This document shows positions 36,001 to 48,734 of a stretch of 64,000 nucleotides of DNA, one piece after another. The stretch is from the NCBI GenBank assembly GCA_028554795.2, contig CM068839.1:85209540-85273539 (forward strand), read 5' to 3'. Within the stretch, counting starts at the first letter, position 1. The number at the start of each line of letters is the position of its first letter. The DNA comes from Sinohyriopsis cumingii (taxonomy: Eukaryota; Mollusca; Bivalvia; Unionida; Unionidae). The notes under the pieces were generated by a model. The model saw nothing but the letters and a program-made list of their open reading frames with translations. It did not search any database and was not told the DNA's origin. A program made the translations under genes and the position numbers.

Positions 36001-36873
36001 ATTTTTATAGAGAGATGAAACTGAAGGTATTTAAAGTCAGACAAGAGCTTGGGAAACTATCCGGAACTTGTTTCTTAATCAGAGATTGTCCCTACAAACA
36101 TTCTTGCTCAATCTGATCAAAACTGGCTTTGACATTTTAAATTTGTTCAAAAACGGTTTTGCATCTGGTTGCCATGGAAGCCACTCCAGGCATTAATGTC
36201 ACACAGTATATCCTAAGAAACATTCCTGCAAGGTTTGATCGAAATATATTCTGCAAACGTCAAAAACATGTTTTACACAAGGTTGTGACATAAACTACTC
36301 CAATGCAAGGGAAGCCACTTTGACATAATTTGGGCAGAGCATATCCTAAACATTTATATGAAGTTTAATGAAAATCAGTGGTGCACAATTTTATCTTAGA
36401 AGTCTAAATTAGAAAGCAGTAATGGGCTGATAATAGAAGCAGGACCAAGAAGTAAAATAAAATGACAGCCTTTTAATATACAGTGTACACTGGTATAGTC
36501 ATGCAGAATCCACCTTACATAGGTTCTGTCCACCTAAAAATGAGTCCATGAAGCACCATATTTTGAATGCACATTGTATTTATATATGTACACCTAAGAA
36601 AAGAAAAGAAACTCAAACCGTGCACAACCTTTGGTCCTGTGATCAAGAAATATATATATTCATTCACTCCAAAAAAGGGAAACATTTCAAAGGCTTTAGA
36701 ATTATAAGGCAAAACAAAACTGTACTTACAACTTCACTAATATAGTGTACAGTTATTTATTCTTTAACACGTATTTTAATGATATTAACAAGATATCTTT
36801 ACTTAAGTCATGCAACACTAATAAAAGACCTTCATACAGTTGTCTGCCTTGCCTGTGCAAACAAACCAGAAAA

Positions 36874-37350
36874 CATCTTCAGTAGCTAATGTTCTGATAT
36901 GATAACACTATCTACACCTTAGCATATCAAGCAGGTATTTCTGTGCTTCGAGTCTTTGAATCTCATTGTGAACACTGTTCATAAATGATCAAGACAATGG
37001 GACCACATAACTTGAATGGGCTCATAAATAAGCAATTTTCCACTGCCAGTTTGTGTTTGTACAAATGTCTTTCAATCGAATACACCTGCAACGATAGCTT
37101 TCCTCTTGTATGTAGTCAAACTTTCGATGCTGAACTTACAAAGTATCCCTTCTGAAGTCAACTGCATCCAACATTTTTGACCAATGTACAATTCACAGCT
37201 GTTACATGCTATTGGTTAGTTGGCATTACATACTAAGAGAGGCAACTCATGAAATCCAATAGATGTTGCTAGGACAAAGCACTAAAATATCTGTTTGAGC
37301 TGCCAAGGTGTAGATAGGTTATCATATTTGAACCCTGCCTAGTGAAGATG
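36874..37350. mobile_element. MITE-like element (U5)
   Basis: Carries CAACGATAG near 37090 where U1-U4 have CAACAATAG. Confidence 0.75.
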
Positions 37351-37899
37351 ACCAGAAAATGTAATTAGAGTTAACTGTATTTTCTTTAGGATTTATTTAT
37401 TTTTATTTATTTAATTTTAAATGTCATCTTTAAGATTTTCATACTTTTATCAAACACTACTTTAGATAACATACATTATTATACTATTTACAACTATACT
37501 AATGTTGATAAGCTTTTCAAATAGAGCACATACATTCTTCTTATGAATATGTACACTCGTAAATATATCAAATCAAACAGATATGCAAATATTCAACAGT
37601 TTAAACTTTCAAGTCTATCAATATCTTAACAAAATTTATTTTCAACAGCTTGCGTTTTAATCATGCAGTGGGTGGAACATGGTTCCTCCTTCAACAATAT
37701 GATTATCAAGAAGAAAACAAACCCTACAAATTACACAAATCATAACCTTGTTGAGTGAAACCTCTTGTGTCACTCCAAGAGATTTCAATCAAATGAAGAT
37801 TGGTCGAAAGTCTTGAGTATTTCTTCCTAATGCCAAAAAAGAGCTGGGGCTCCAGACTGAGCTTTTGTGTTAAAATTTTGAGACAAGTGTATCCAGGTT

Positions 37900-37987
37900 C
37901 AGTGGAACCCCGCTATAACGCGATAATTGGGGTCCACAAAAGTGGATCGCGTTAATATCGGGGTCACGTTAAGGCGGGGTTTTACAG
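37900..37987. mobile_element. 88-bp palindromic element (U5)
   Basis: CpG-retaining form. Confidence 0.5.
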
Positions 37988-38382
37988 TATTTTACTTTTC
38001 TGAGAGAACAACTCATTGGCAAATATACGTGTATTCATGTCTACGGTATATGATGAATAGGGTATCAACACCGTTTAACATCGTGCCGTCGTGGCATTCA
38101 GTTCATCTATAATGCATGTAATTCCATTGAAAAATTGCACACAGATTTACAATATTCAATATTATTTCCCCTGATCATTGTATCTGAATTATCAACACCG
38201 TTTACTTGCCGTCTGATATCACTGTGCGAGCTGTAATTGTATAATGTTGTGGCAGTATTCGAGTAAACACCCAAAACAATTTACCGTAGACAGAAAAGAT
38301 AATCATCGTTGTCATACACGCGATAACGTGATGCTGACCTGTCTTGAGTGTAATCGAAGTAGAGGCGCTGGCGCCTTGGGTG

Positions 38383-39333
38383 CTAGTTAAGTGATCGGGG
38401 TGGTAATTGTGTGTCCTCGGGAATTACTTGTAATTGTTCACGTGTGAATCCACGTTGAGGAGCAGTCGAATCCAGCATGTAGATTGCTGGTCTACCAGTG
38501 GATCTAGTTATGTTAGATATCTTGTGTGCGGTAATACTCCAGATAGGATCAGTCGCTCTTTTTTTACCACCTTCAAGTTCACCTGGTTCATATAAATATC
38601 TCACAGTGACACTACCCAGTATTGGCTGCGCTGAGAAACCACGTCGTTGTACAGGTACATGTTTTTTAGTGACCGCGATGGCAGGTTTCATGTTGGTTGT
38701 TCGAGTAATTTCATTATTTAGCGCAGCTATCACGCTTGGTAATCTTGCAACCCATTCACGAGATCTCTTATCCTGAATGAATTCCTTCGCGTATTGATAT
38801 CCAAATAACCGCTCAGCAAGTGTTCGATTAAATCGCTCAACAATTGCCTGATCACGATGAATTGCACTATGTCCTCGCCTGATGGCGACATTATGTTGCT
38901 TCATCAACGACGATACTGCGCCTTGAAATTCTTTACCAGGATCAACTTGTAGCAGCTGTGGCCATCGTAGAGGCTCTCGTTGATAAATTCGTTCAAGCGC
39001 AGAAGCAACCTCAGATGCTGTTTTAGTCGCTAACGGTTCCGCATCTTTGTATCTACTTGCAATATCAACTACAGTTAACGCGTACTTGTACGTTCGGCGA
39101 CGAATGGTATCATGTGGCAGAAATAATATATCAGCCTGATGAACTTCATTTGGCACAACATCGAAATGTGCAAAGTGAATTTGTTTAGGCGGTGGTTGGT
39201 AAATTTGCCATATTGCCTGTTTGGATAACCAATTCTTAGCAGTATCACGTGTGACTTTTGCTGCGTTGGCAAGCTTGCCGATTGCTGCGCTACCTCTCCA
39301 GTATCCTCTTGGGGAATAATAAATCGACTCCAT
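38383..39333 (-). CDS. INT: Polinton integrase, intact (U5)
   Basis: Full-length 316-codon frame, within the normal size for Polinton integrases. Order: helix-turn-helix-like N terminus (about 1-45), rve/RNase H-fold core (about 60-200), then a basic SH3/chromo-like tail. Catalytic Asp68, Asp131 and Glu166 are present; I count 34 residues between the second Asp and the Glu, one fewer than in retroviruses. The start is the ATG at 39333, in a TAATTATAATGG context 5 bases after the stop of the upstream zinc-ribbon/PLA2 gene. Known role of the family: insertion of linear element DNA with short target duplication. Activity is not shown by sequence alone, and the terminal repeats it would act on were not found. 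Confidence 0.93.
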   Translation of the reverse strand: MESIYYSPRGYWRGSAAIGKLANAAKVTRDTAKNWLSKQAIWQIYQPPPKQIHFAHFDVVPNEVHQADILFLPHDTIRRRTYKYALTVVDIASRYKDAEPLATKTASEVASALERIYQREPLRWPQLLQVDPGKEFQGAVSSLMKQHNVAIRRGHSAIHRDQAIVERFNRTLAERLFGYQYAKEFIQDKRSREWVARLPSVIAALNNEITRTTNMKPAIAVTKKHVPVQRRGFSAQPILGSVTVRYLYEPGELEGGKKRATDPIWSITAHKISNITRSTGRPAIYMLDSTAPQRGFTREQLQVIPEDTQLPPRSLN

Positions 39334-39338
39334 TATAA

Positions 39339-39885
39339 TTAATTACCAGTGCCTAATACAAGCTTAGATTTCATCGCAGATTTTATTAACCAGCTAGCTA
39401 ACTTTTCTTTGAAAGATTTATCAGTGATGGCATTTAACGCGTGAATTTCACATGCGCGAGATGCCTATCTTGTAGATCCTTACTTCGGTAAGCTACATCA
39501 TGGACATGGCATGCTTTATCGATAGCAATTATCGGGTACTCACCTGGATTGGGTTGATTTAAGGCATCAAGCCTGATATCAAGTCGGGTTCCAGGACCAC
39601 AGTAATTATGTCCTGGAAGATGTTTTTCTCCTGGGTATTTAGCCCACGGAGTTCCTGGTAATTTTCCTAACTTGGCCGCGATATCACCTCTTTTTTTTGT
39701 TTAATTGACTTTGATTTTGGCGCTGACTTTGGTTTCGGCGCTTTACCTGACGGAATAAATTTAAACTTTTTTGTGCCGCATCGTTCACACTTGCCTGTAA
39801 GCGCTTGTCGATTATTTTTTGTTGTAGTGGATGTTATGTTTGCAGTTGGGGTACGTGCTCTACATTTCACACAATATAAATCCAT
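39339..39885 (-). pseudogene. Zinc-ribbon / PLA2-like gene, frameshifted (U5)
   Basis: 12-base A-rich run at 39691-39702. Two extra changes: the Tyr two residues before the YCGPG loop is His (codon change near 39609), and an Asp after the catalytic region is His (near 39453). This copy is therefore further decayed although its integrase neighbour is intact. Confidence 0.8.
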
Positions 39886-39905
39886 ATTATTTTATAATAT
39901 ATCCA

Positions 39906-40544
39906 ATGGAGATCACTGACTTTTCTGCTACAAAACGACGAGAGCCAATCAAACATAACTCGGTGCTACCAAATTCAATTCGAATGATTATTATAGGCCC
40001 ATCTGGAAGTGGTAAGACGCAGTTGTTACTTAATTTAATAATGAAGTGGATGAAGTGGAATAAGTTGTATTTGGTAGCTCCATCTGTGGATGATCAGCGA
40101 TGCTACAGCGTGTTAAAAGATTTTAATGAGAATGCAAAATCGATAAGCTGCGACGATGATGTTGTTGAATTTATTACTAGTATCGATGAATCAACAAGTA
40201 TGGATGATATTGATGGAAGTATTAATAATTTAGTCATGTACGACGATGTGATGTTGGACAAACAATCAAATCCTGCCAGGATATTCTCACGCGGCAGACA
40301 TAAAAATGTAGATGTGATTTATGTAACTCAACGATATACACAAATCCCAAAAGTGATCAGGGACAACTGTAACATTCTTGCGCTGTTCAACAGCGTTGAC
40401 ACACACACGTTACGAAATAAACATCAGACTTGGTGTAGCGGCGATATGGACATAAATAAGTTTAAACATTTCTTTAGTCGTGCTCAGGCAAAACCACATG
40501 GGTTTGTAACGCTAAATTTACATGATCCTCGAACACGGTATTGA
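39906..40544 (+). CDS. ATP: A32-type packaging ATPase (U5)
   Basis: Protein identical to U1, with the same silent changes as U4. A T-to-C change lies two bases before the chosen ATG. It alters the alternative N-terminal extension (Leu to Pro), which also argues that the extension is not coding. Confidence 0.93.
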   Translation: MEITDFSATKRREPIKHNSVLPNSIRMIIIGPSGSGKTQLLLNLIMKWMKWNKLYLVAPSVDDQRCYSVLKDFNENAKSISCDDDVVEFITSIDESTSMDDIDGSINNLVMYDDVMLDKQSNPARIFSRGRHKNVDVIYVTQRYTQIPKVIRDNCNILALFNSVDTHTLRNKHQTWCSGDMDINKFKHFFSRAQAKPHGFVTLNLHDPRTRY

Positions 40545-41161
40545 GTCGGGTTAGATACAATTTTCAGCTAGAGAGCAGCAGAGGGGGCGACGACAACAGC
40601 ACGCAGCAACAATGGCGACAATTATGTTTACAACGAAGCACCCTCGCGGTTTTATTTCGGCGTTTGGAAGTTGTAGGCGGCGCCCCTTCTGACGATGACA
40701 ACAACAAAACGGCGACAACTGCGTTTACAATGAAGCGTCAACGCAGTTTTTTAAAGGGCTTATTTCGGCGTTTGGAGGCTTCTAAAAGTTGTGGGATGCT
40801 GCTTAAATTTCCAGGGTTTTTAAAGGACGAAATTAATTTTTTCAAGGTTCACCTATGACCAATACTGAATGGAATTAAAGAACATTTTAGATTGCAAAAC
40901 ATGCATTTTCTAAATCTAAAGATGTTTCTCTTTCAAGACTCGCCATAACATCTAAGTCAGAAAAGACGATCGTGTACAAAACCACAAAATGTATCACATG
41001 AAACAAGTTTGATTATATTTCTATAAATTGGCACGTAAAGTCATTTCAATGTACAGAACACAATTTCTAACATTATTTTGCTGACCTGCATTATGTTGCC
41101 AAGTGGTAACAACATAATGAATATAAATTAGTTTTGTTTCCTTTCAAACCTTTAAGTCGCG

Positions 41162-41163
<2 letters not shown>

Positions 41164-41207
<44 letters not shown>
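41164..41207. repeat. TG microsatellite, 22 repeats (U6)
   Basis: Same length as U2 and U7. Confidence 0.98.
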
Positions 41208-41208
<1 letters not shown>

Positions 41209-44200
41209 ATCTTATAGAAAGCAAACATTTCCTATTAAAGTATATATAAAAAACAATAAATGCAAATAATTACAATCTTATATGGAACGAAAAAAATAAA
41301 ATCCCAAACTAGATTTTTCAAAGAACCTAATCTCCTTTAGACGATCTGGTTAAAAATCCATCATTTTAAAAACATTTTCACAAGGGCTGATTTAAATTTT
41401 GACAAAAGACCTTCAAAATTATATACTGTTGTACAAACAAGGGCTGGATTTTATGTAAAATCAACATGTCTTCTTGTAATTCATTAAACCAGTTCCCAAG
41501 CCTGTATTGATACATGGGATCTTATCGTGTTTTAATATATAATACAAGGGACAACAATATCTCATTTCAGCTCTGAGATTCAACAATTTGGACTACAAAT
41601 TTGGCTTAAAACGAATAGCAGTCCATTTTTAATCAAGGTTTCCTCCGATTATTCTCACCCTATTTCTCATATTTGGACATTTAGGTTGGGGTGTGGGGTC
41701 ATTGCTAGTGCATATAGAACATTTGGAATATGCCGCCACCATGCGTAACGACATATGGTACTCGCTTACCAGTAGGCCTAGCAAATTTAAACTTATATCT
41801 ACGCATACCTGCATGAAATCGATAGAAAAGTGATTTATTTTCTCAAAAATGGCAATTATTATAAACGTTATATCTTTAATCCGCCGAGACTAGACGAAAC
41901 TACGGCATAGATGAAACCTGACCCTGTACTCGCCATCTGCATTACTAGTCACATGACTTCACAAATCTCAAACGTTTTGTTTATTTTGTTTTTGTGTGGT
42001 TTAACGCCATTTTTCAGCACACGATTGGTTATACATGGCGGCCAGTATTAATGGTGGAGGAAGAACCCGGGAAAACCCCGGAAAGAACCACCGACCCTCG
42101 AGAAGCTACTGGCAAGCTTCCTCACATACCCACATTGGAAATCTCAAACGACGGCATTGGAAGTCCAAAAGTCACGTGATATCAACAACAAACTCCTTTT
42201 TAATGTTGTTGTACAGAAATTCAATTATATTAAATTAAAAAAGTGAGATAATTTTTGTAAAAACCAGCAATCTGGCCAATCTGATTTATCAAGCAGAGAG
42301 AACATGTCAACGTGGTAGTCACGTGATGCAACACAACTCCAGAAGTTGTTCTTGGAATATATAAAAATAGAGAATTTTGTGTTCTTTCGGTTTTGCATTT
42401 TTATTACAACCAGCATATGACTTTCATTTAATTTTGTTTTCTTTCTCTACAACATTTGAAAATGTGGGCTGTTAGATTTGTGAAATCATGAGACTAGCGA
42501 TGCAAATAGCAAGTATCAGGTGATATTTCATCAACGCTGTATTTTTATCCTGTTTTTCTGCAGATTAAAGACAATGATTTTAATACTAATGATTTCTGAG
42601 AAATCGATTTCATGCATGTATCAATAGACCTAACAAAGTTTAAGTTTGCTCGGCCATTCGGTATGTGGCTGTGCTTTGCTACAACCATGTTGGCCTCTTG
42701 TGATGCTAGACTGGTTTTCCTACCTATATGTAATGAAAGATATGGATATCGAGCTGATTTTAAACATACAAGTCTACTAGACGAATCTAATCCACTCAGC
42801 ATTTGGATTCACTCAGCATATATGTTTATTGCAAGCACCCAAATGATCCATACTGCACCCTCCGAATATTCTGGTTAGAACTTGATAAATTAAACACGAT
42901 CAGTTTAGTTACGGCTCAGTCACATGATTGTTTTGGGCATCAATTGGTGGCGGAAAATTACCGAGTTTTCCGGACTTTTATCAATATTTGCAAAATTCAA
43001 GGACTTTTCACGGTCGGGATTTTTTTTATATTTCTCTCCACTTTTTCCTGACAGCGTGGGAACCCTGAATTAACAGATAGGTATAATACATCATAATTAA
43101 TTAATCTTGGGAAAATCCACAAATAATCAATTACAGTAGTATGACTTTTCCACAAGGGCCCATACTCGCTTAGAAGTAGAGTCCAACTGCAAACATTGCA
43201 ACATAGATCTGCTATCGCATAATGAGATCAAGGTCTTTGAGAATAGATACGGTAATAGACAACAAGGTATCTAAACAAAATTTTTCCATCAAAGAATACA
43301 CCAAACCATTCTTATTCTATGAGGTAATACTACTGAATCTGTCTGAAAATAAAGTAATATACATAAGATTCATTGACCATGTTTTGTGGTTATCAAAACC
43401 TCAGTGATTTATAATGTAACATCATAATAAAATTATATAAAGAAAAACATGCCACAAAAACAAGATAAAATGTGGAAGTGTTATATTAAAAAAATCATAA
43501 CATAATTAAAGAGAACAAAGATATATACCATAAATACATCTTAAGTAGCTTACAAAAGAAATTTTTGGAAGCTTGTCTTCCTGTAAGCCAAAGGATGCAA
43601 AATAAAGTGGGAGATGATATCAAATTAGTTCCACAAAATGTAAGTGTAGTAAACATTAATGAAACGTTATCTGTTAAAAATGCACTTTCTCGAAAGAACT
43701 ATGGACCTTTTTAAATTCTGAGATACCCTGCTTTACTCACCCCATAAATAACACATCATACTTTAATTAACTAAAGTTTCTGGAACTAAGCTTTTAAAAG
43801 GTAAGTTGAAAAACTGGATTATTTATTTTCCGTATTTAACTTGGAAACCAGTTAGTGATAATCTATATGCTGTGGGGTTTGACTTAGGTTTATATGAAAT
43901 TGTCACAGCATCCATCCCAATCACTGCAAGATTTGTAAAGGTTTATATGAAATTGTCACATCATCCATACCATTCACTGCAAGATTTGTAAAAATAAGAA
44001 GACTACAAATGAAGCAATTTCTGAAAACTCAATTTAAATTTTGTGATATGTTTATCTTTGCTTAAGACAGACACATACTGGTATTATCACAAATTAGACT
44101 GGCTTTTGTTATGACTCAGAAAGGCTTTGATAATCTAAAGTTGCTGTTGTTAAAGGAACAGTCATACAAAGTTTGATTAACACTAATTCAATTTTTATAG

Positions 44201-45063
44201 AGAGATGAAACTGAAGGTATTTAAAGTCAGACAAGAGCTTGGGAAACTATCCGGAACTTGTTTCTTAATCAGAGATTGTCCCTACAAACATTCTTGCTCA
44301 ATCTGATCAAAACTGGCTTTGACATTTTAAATTTGTTCAAAAACGGTTTTGCATCTGGTTGCCATGGAAGCCACTCCAGGCATTAATGTCACACAGTATA
44401 TCCTAAGAAACATTCCTGCAAGGTTTGATCGAAATATATTCTGCAAACGTCAAAAACATGTTTTACACAAGGTTGTGACATAAACTACTCCAATGCAAGG
44501 GAAGCCACTTTGACATAATTTGGGCAGAGCATATCCTAAACATTTATATGAAGTTTAATGAAAATCAGTGGTGCACAATTTTATCTTAGAAGTCTAAATT
44601 AGAAAGCAGTAATGGGCTGATAATAGAAGCAGGACCAAGAAGTAAAATAAAATGACAGCCTTTTAATATACAGTGTACACTGGTATAGTCATGCAGAATC
44701 CACCTTACATAGGTTCTGTCCACCTAAAAATGAGTCCATGAAGCACCATATTTTGAATGCACATTGTATTTATATATGTACACCTAAGAAAAGAAAAGAA
44801 ACTCAAACCGTGCACAACCTTTGGTCCTGTGATCAAGAAATATATATATTCATTCACTCCAAAAAAGGGAAACATTTCAAAGGCTTTAGAATTATAAGGC
44901 AAAACAAAACTGTACTTACAACTTCACTAATATAGTGTACAGTTATTTATTCTTTAACACGTATTTTAATGATATTAACAAGATATCTTTACTTAAGTCA
45001 TGCAACACTAATAAAAGACCTTCATACAGTTGTCTGCCTTGCCTGTGCAAACAAACCAGAAAA

Positions 45064-45540
45064 CATCTTCAGTAGCTAATGTTCTGATATGATAACACTA
45101 TCTACACCTTAGCATATCAAGCAGGTATTTCTGTGCTTCGAGTCTTTGAATCTCATTGTGAACACTGTTCATAAATGATCAAGACAATGGGACCACATAA
45201 CTTGAATGGGCTCATAAATAAGCAATTTTCCACTGCCAGTTTGTGTTTGTACAAATGTCTTTCAATCGAATACACCTGCAACGATAGCTTTCCTCTTGTA
45301 TGTAGTCAAACTTTCGATGCTGAACTTACAAAGTATCCCTTCTGAAGTCAACTGCATCCAACATTTTTGACCAATGTACAATTCACAGCTGTTACATGCT
45401 ATTGGTTAGTTGGCATTACATACTAAGAGAGGCAACTCATGAAATCCAATAGATGTTGCTAGGACAAAGCACTAAAATATCTGTTTGAGCTGCCAAGGTG
45501 TAGATAGGTTATCATATTTGAACCCTGCCTAGTGAAGATG
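45064..45540. mobile_element. MITE-like element (U6)
   Basis: Has the U5-type CAACGATAG variant. Confidence 0.75.
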
Positions 45541-46089
45541 ACCAGAAAATGTAATTAGAGTTAACTGTATTTTCTTTAGGATTTATTTATTTTTATTTAT
45601 TTAATTTTAAATGTCATCTTTAAGATTTTCATACTTTTATCAAACACTACTTTAGATAACATACATTATTATACTATTTACAACTATACTAATGTTGATA
45701 AGCTTTTCAAATAGAGCACATACATTCTTCTTATGAATATGTACACTCGTAAATATATCAAATCAAACAGATATGCAAATATTCAACAGTTTAAACTTTC
45801 AAGTCTATCAATATCTTAACAAAATTTATTTTCAACAGCTTGCGTTTTAATCATGCAGTGGGTGGAACATGGTTCCTCCTTCAACAATATGATTATCAAG
45901 AAGAAAACAAACCCTACAAATTACACAAATCATAACCTTGTTGAGTGAAACCTCTTGTGTCACTCCAAGAGATTTCAATCAAATGAAGATTGGTCGAAAG
46001 TCTTGAGTATTTCTTCCTAATGCCAAAAAAGAGCTGGGGCTCCAGACTGAGCTTTTGTGTTAAAATTTTGAGACAAGTGTATCCAGGTT

Positions 46090-46177
46090 CAGTGGAACCC
46101 CGCTATAACGCGATAATTGGGGTCCACAAAAGTGGATCGCGTTAATATCGGGGTCACGTTAAGGCGGGGTTTTACAG
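46090..46177. mobile_element. 88-bp palindromic element (U6)
   Basis: CpG-retaining form. Confidence 0.5.
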
Positions 46178-46572
46178 TATTTTACTTTTCTGAGAGAACA
46201 ACTCATTGGCAAATATACGTGTATTCATGTCTACGGTATATGATGAATAGGGTATCAACACCGTTTAACATCGTGCCGTCGTGGCATTCAGTTCATCTAT
46301 AATGCATGTAATTCCATTGAAAAATTGCACACAGATTTACAATATTCAATATTATTTCCCCTGATCATTGTATCTGAATTATCAACACCGTTTACTTGCC
46401 GTCTGATATCACTGTGCGAGCTGTAATTGTATAATGTTGTGGCAGTATTCGAGTAAACACCCAAAACAATTTACCGTAGACAGAAAAGATAATCATCGTT
46501 GTCATACACGCGATAACGTGATGCTGACCTGTCTTGAGTGTAATCGAAGTAGAGGCGCTGGCGCCTTGGGTG

Positions 46573-47523
46573 CTAGTTAAGTGATCGGGGTGGTAATTGT
46601 GTGTCCTCGGGAATTACTTGTAATTGTTCACGTGTGAATCCACGTTGAGGAGCAGTCGAATCCAGCATGTAGATTGCTGGTCTACCAGTGGATCTAGTTA
46701 TGTTAGATATCTTGTGTGCGGTAATACTCCAGATAGGATCAGTCGCTCTTTTTTTACCACCTTCAAGTTCACCTGGTTCATATAAATATCTCACAGTGAC
46801 ACTACCCAGTATTGGCTGCGCTGAGAAACCACGTCGTTGTACAGGTACATGTTTTTTAGTGACCGCGATGGCAGGTTTCATGTTGGTTGTTCGAGTAATT
46901 TCATTATTTAGCGCAGCTATCACGCTTGGTAATCTTGCAACCCATTCACGAGATCTCTTATCCTGAATGAATTCCTTCGCGTATTGATATCCAAATAACC
47001 GCTCAGCAAGTGTTCGATTAAATCGCTCAACAATTGCCTGATCACGATGAATTGCACTATGTCCTCGCCTGATGGCGACATTATGTTGCTTCATCAACGA
47101 CGATACTGCGCCTTGAAATTCTTTACCAGGATCAACTTGTAGCAGCTGTGGCCATCGTAGAGGCTCTCGTTGATAAATTCGTTCAAGCGCAGAAGCAACC
47201 TCAGATGCTGTTTTAGTCGCTAACGGTTCCGCATCTTTGTATCTACTTGCAATATCAACTACAGTTAACGCGTACTTGTACGTTCGGCGACGAATGGTAT
47301 CATGTGGCAGAAATAATATATCAGCCTGATGAACTTCATTTGGCACAACATCGAAATGTGCAAAGTGAATTTGTTTAGGCGGTGGTTGGTAAATTTGCCA
47401 TATTGCCTGTTTGGATAACCAATTCTTAGCAGTATCACGTGTGACTTTTGCTGCGTTGGCAAGCTTGCCGATTGCTGCGCTACCTCTCCAGTATCCTCTT
47501 GGGGAATAATAAATCGACTCCAT
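46573..47523 (-). CDS. INT: Polinton integrase, intact (U6)
   Basis: Translation identical to the U5 copy over all 316 codons, with the Gln137 codon intact and seven T in the tail run. It shares the KKHVPV and EPGELEG residues with U5 and U8, where other units read KKHIPV and ESGELEG. Confidence 0.93.
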   Translation of the reverse strand: MESIYYSPRGYWRGSAAIGKLANAAKVTRDTAKNWLSKQAIWQIYQPPPKQIHFAHFDVVPNEVHQADILFLPHDTIRRRTYKYALTVVDIASRYKDAEPLATKTASEVASALERIYQREPLRWPQLLQVDPGKEFQGAVSSLMKQHNVAIRRGHSAIHRDQAIVERFNRTLAERLFGYQYAKEFIQDKRSREWVARLPSVIAALNNEITRTTNMKPAIAVTKKHVPVQRRGFSAQPILGSVTVRYLYEPGELEGGKKRATDPIWSITAHKISNITRSTGRPAIYMLDSTAPQRGFTREQLQVIPEDTQLPPRSLN

Positions 47524-47528
47524 TATAA

Positions 47529-48075
47529 TTAATTACCAGTGCCTAATACAAGCTTAGATTTCATCGCAGATTTTATTAACCAGCTAGCTAACTTTTCTTT
47601 GAAAGATTTATCAGTGATGGCATTTAACGCGTGAATTTCACATGCGCGAGATGCCTATCTTGTAGATCCTTACTTCGGTAAGCTACATCATGGACATGGC
47701 ATGCTTTATCGATAGCAATTATCGGGTACTCACCTGGATTGGGTTGATTTAAGGCATCAAGCCTGATATCAAGTCGGGTTCCAGGACCACAGTAATTATG
47801 TCCTGGAAGATGTTTTTCTCCTGGGTATTTAGCCCACGGAGTTCCTGGTAATTTTCCTAACTTGGCCGCGATATCACCTCTTTTTTTTGTTTAATTGACT
47901 TTGATTTTGGCGCTGACTTTGGTTTCGGCGCTTTACCTGACGGAATAAATTTAAACTTTTTTGTGCCGCATCGTTCACACTTGCCTGTAAGCGCTTGTCG
48001 ATTATTTTTTGTTGTAGTGGATGTTATGTTTGCAGTTGGGGTACGTGCTCTACATTTCACACAATATAAATCCAT
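47529..48075 (-). pseudogene. Zinc-ribbon / PLA2-like gene, frameshifted (U6)
   Basis: Same 12-base run (47881-47892) and the same Tyr-to-His and Asp-to-His changes as U5. Confidence 0.8.
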
Positions 48076-48095
48076 ATTATTTTATAATATATCCA

Positions 48096-48734
48096 ATGGA
48101 GATCACTGACTTTTCTGCTACAAAACGACGAGAGCCAATCAAACATAACTCGGTGCTACCAAATTCAATTCGAATGATTATTATAGGCCCATCTGGAAGT
48201 GGTAAGACGCAGTTGTTACTTAATTTAATAATGAAGTGGATGAAGTGGAATAAGTTGTATTTGGTAGCTCCATCTGTGGATGATCAGCGATGCTACAGCG
48301 TGTTAAAAGATTTTAATGAGAATGCAAAATCGATAAGCTGCGACGATGATGTTGTTGAATTTATTACTAGTATTGATGAATCAACAAGTATGGATGATAT
48401 TGATGGAAGTATTAATAATTTAGTCATGTACGACGATGTGATGTTGGACAAACAATCAAATCCTGCCAGGATATTCTCACGCGGCAGACATAAAAATGTA
48501 GATGTGATTTATGTAACTCAACGATATATACAAATCCCAAAAGTGATCAGGGACAACTGTAACATTCTTGCGCTGTTCAACAGCGTTGACACACACACGT
48601 TACGAAATAAACATCAGACTTGGTGCAGCGGCGATATGGATATAAATAAGTTTAAACATTTCTTTAGTCGTGCTCAGGCAAAACCACATGGGTTTGTAAC
48701 GCTAAATTTACATGATCCTCGAACACGGTATTGA
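48096..48734 (+). CDS. ATP: A32-type packaging ATPase (U6)
   Basis: Ile145 form. Its upstream C variant is U5-type, but its internal silent sites are U1/U3-type, so a recombination breakpoint lies inside or at the start of this gene. Confidence 0.93.
   Translation: MEITDFSATKRREPIKHNSVLPNSIRMIIIGPSGSGKTQLLLNLIMKWMKWNKLYLVAPSVDDQRCYSVLKDFNENAKSISCDDDVVEFITSIDESTSMDDIDGSINNLVMYDDVMLDKQSNPARIFSRGRHKNVDVIYVTQRYIQIPKVIRDNCNILALFNSVDTHTLRNKHQTWCSGDMDINKFKHFFSRAQAKPHGFVTLNLHDPRTRY

Larger units (their letters stand above)
32719..40914 (+). repeat. Array unit U5 (8196 bp)
   Basis: Longest unit (25 TG repeats). It has an intact integrase and a block of private-type variants around 34050-34540 shared only with U6 and U8, including a small net deletion near 34530. 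Confidence 0.97.
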
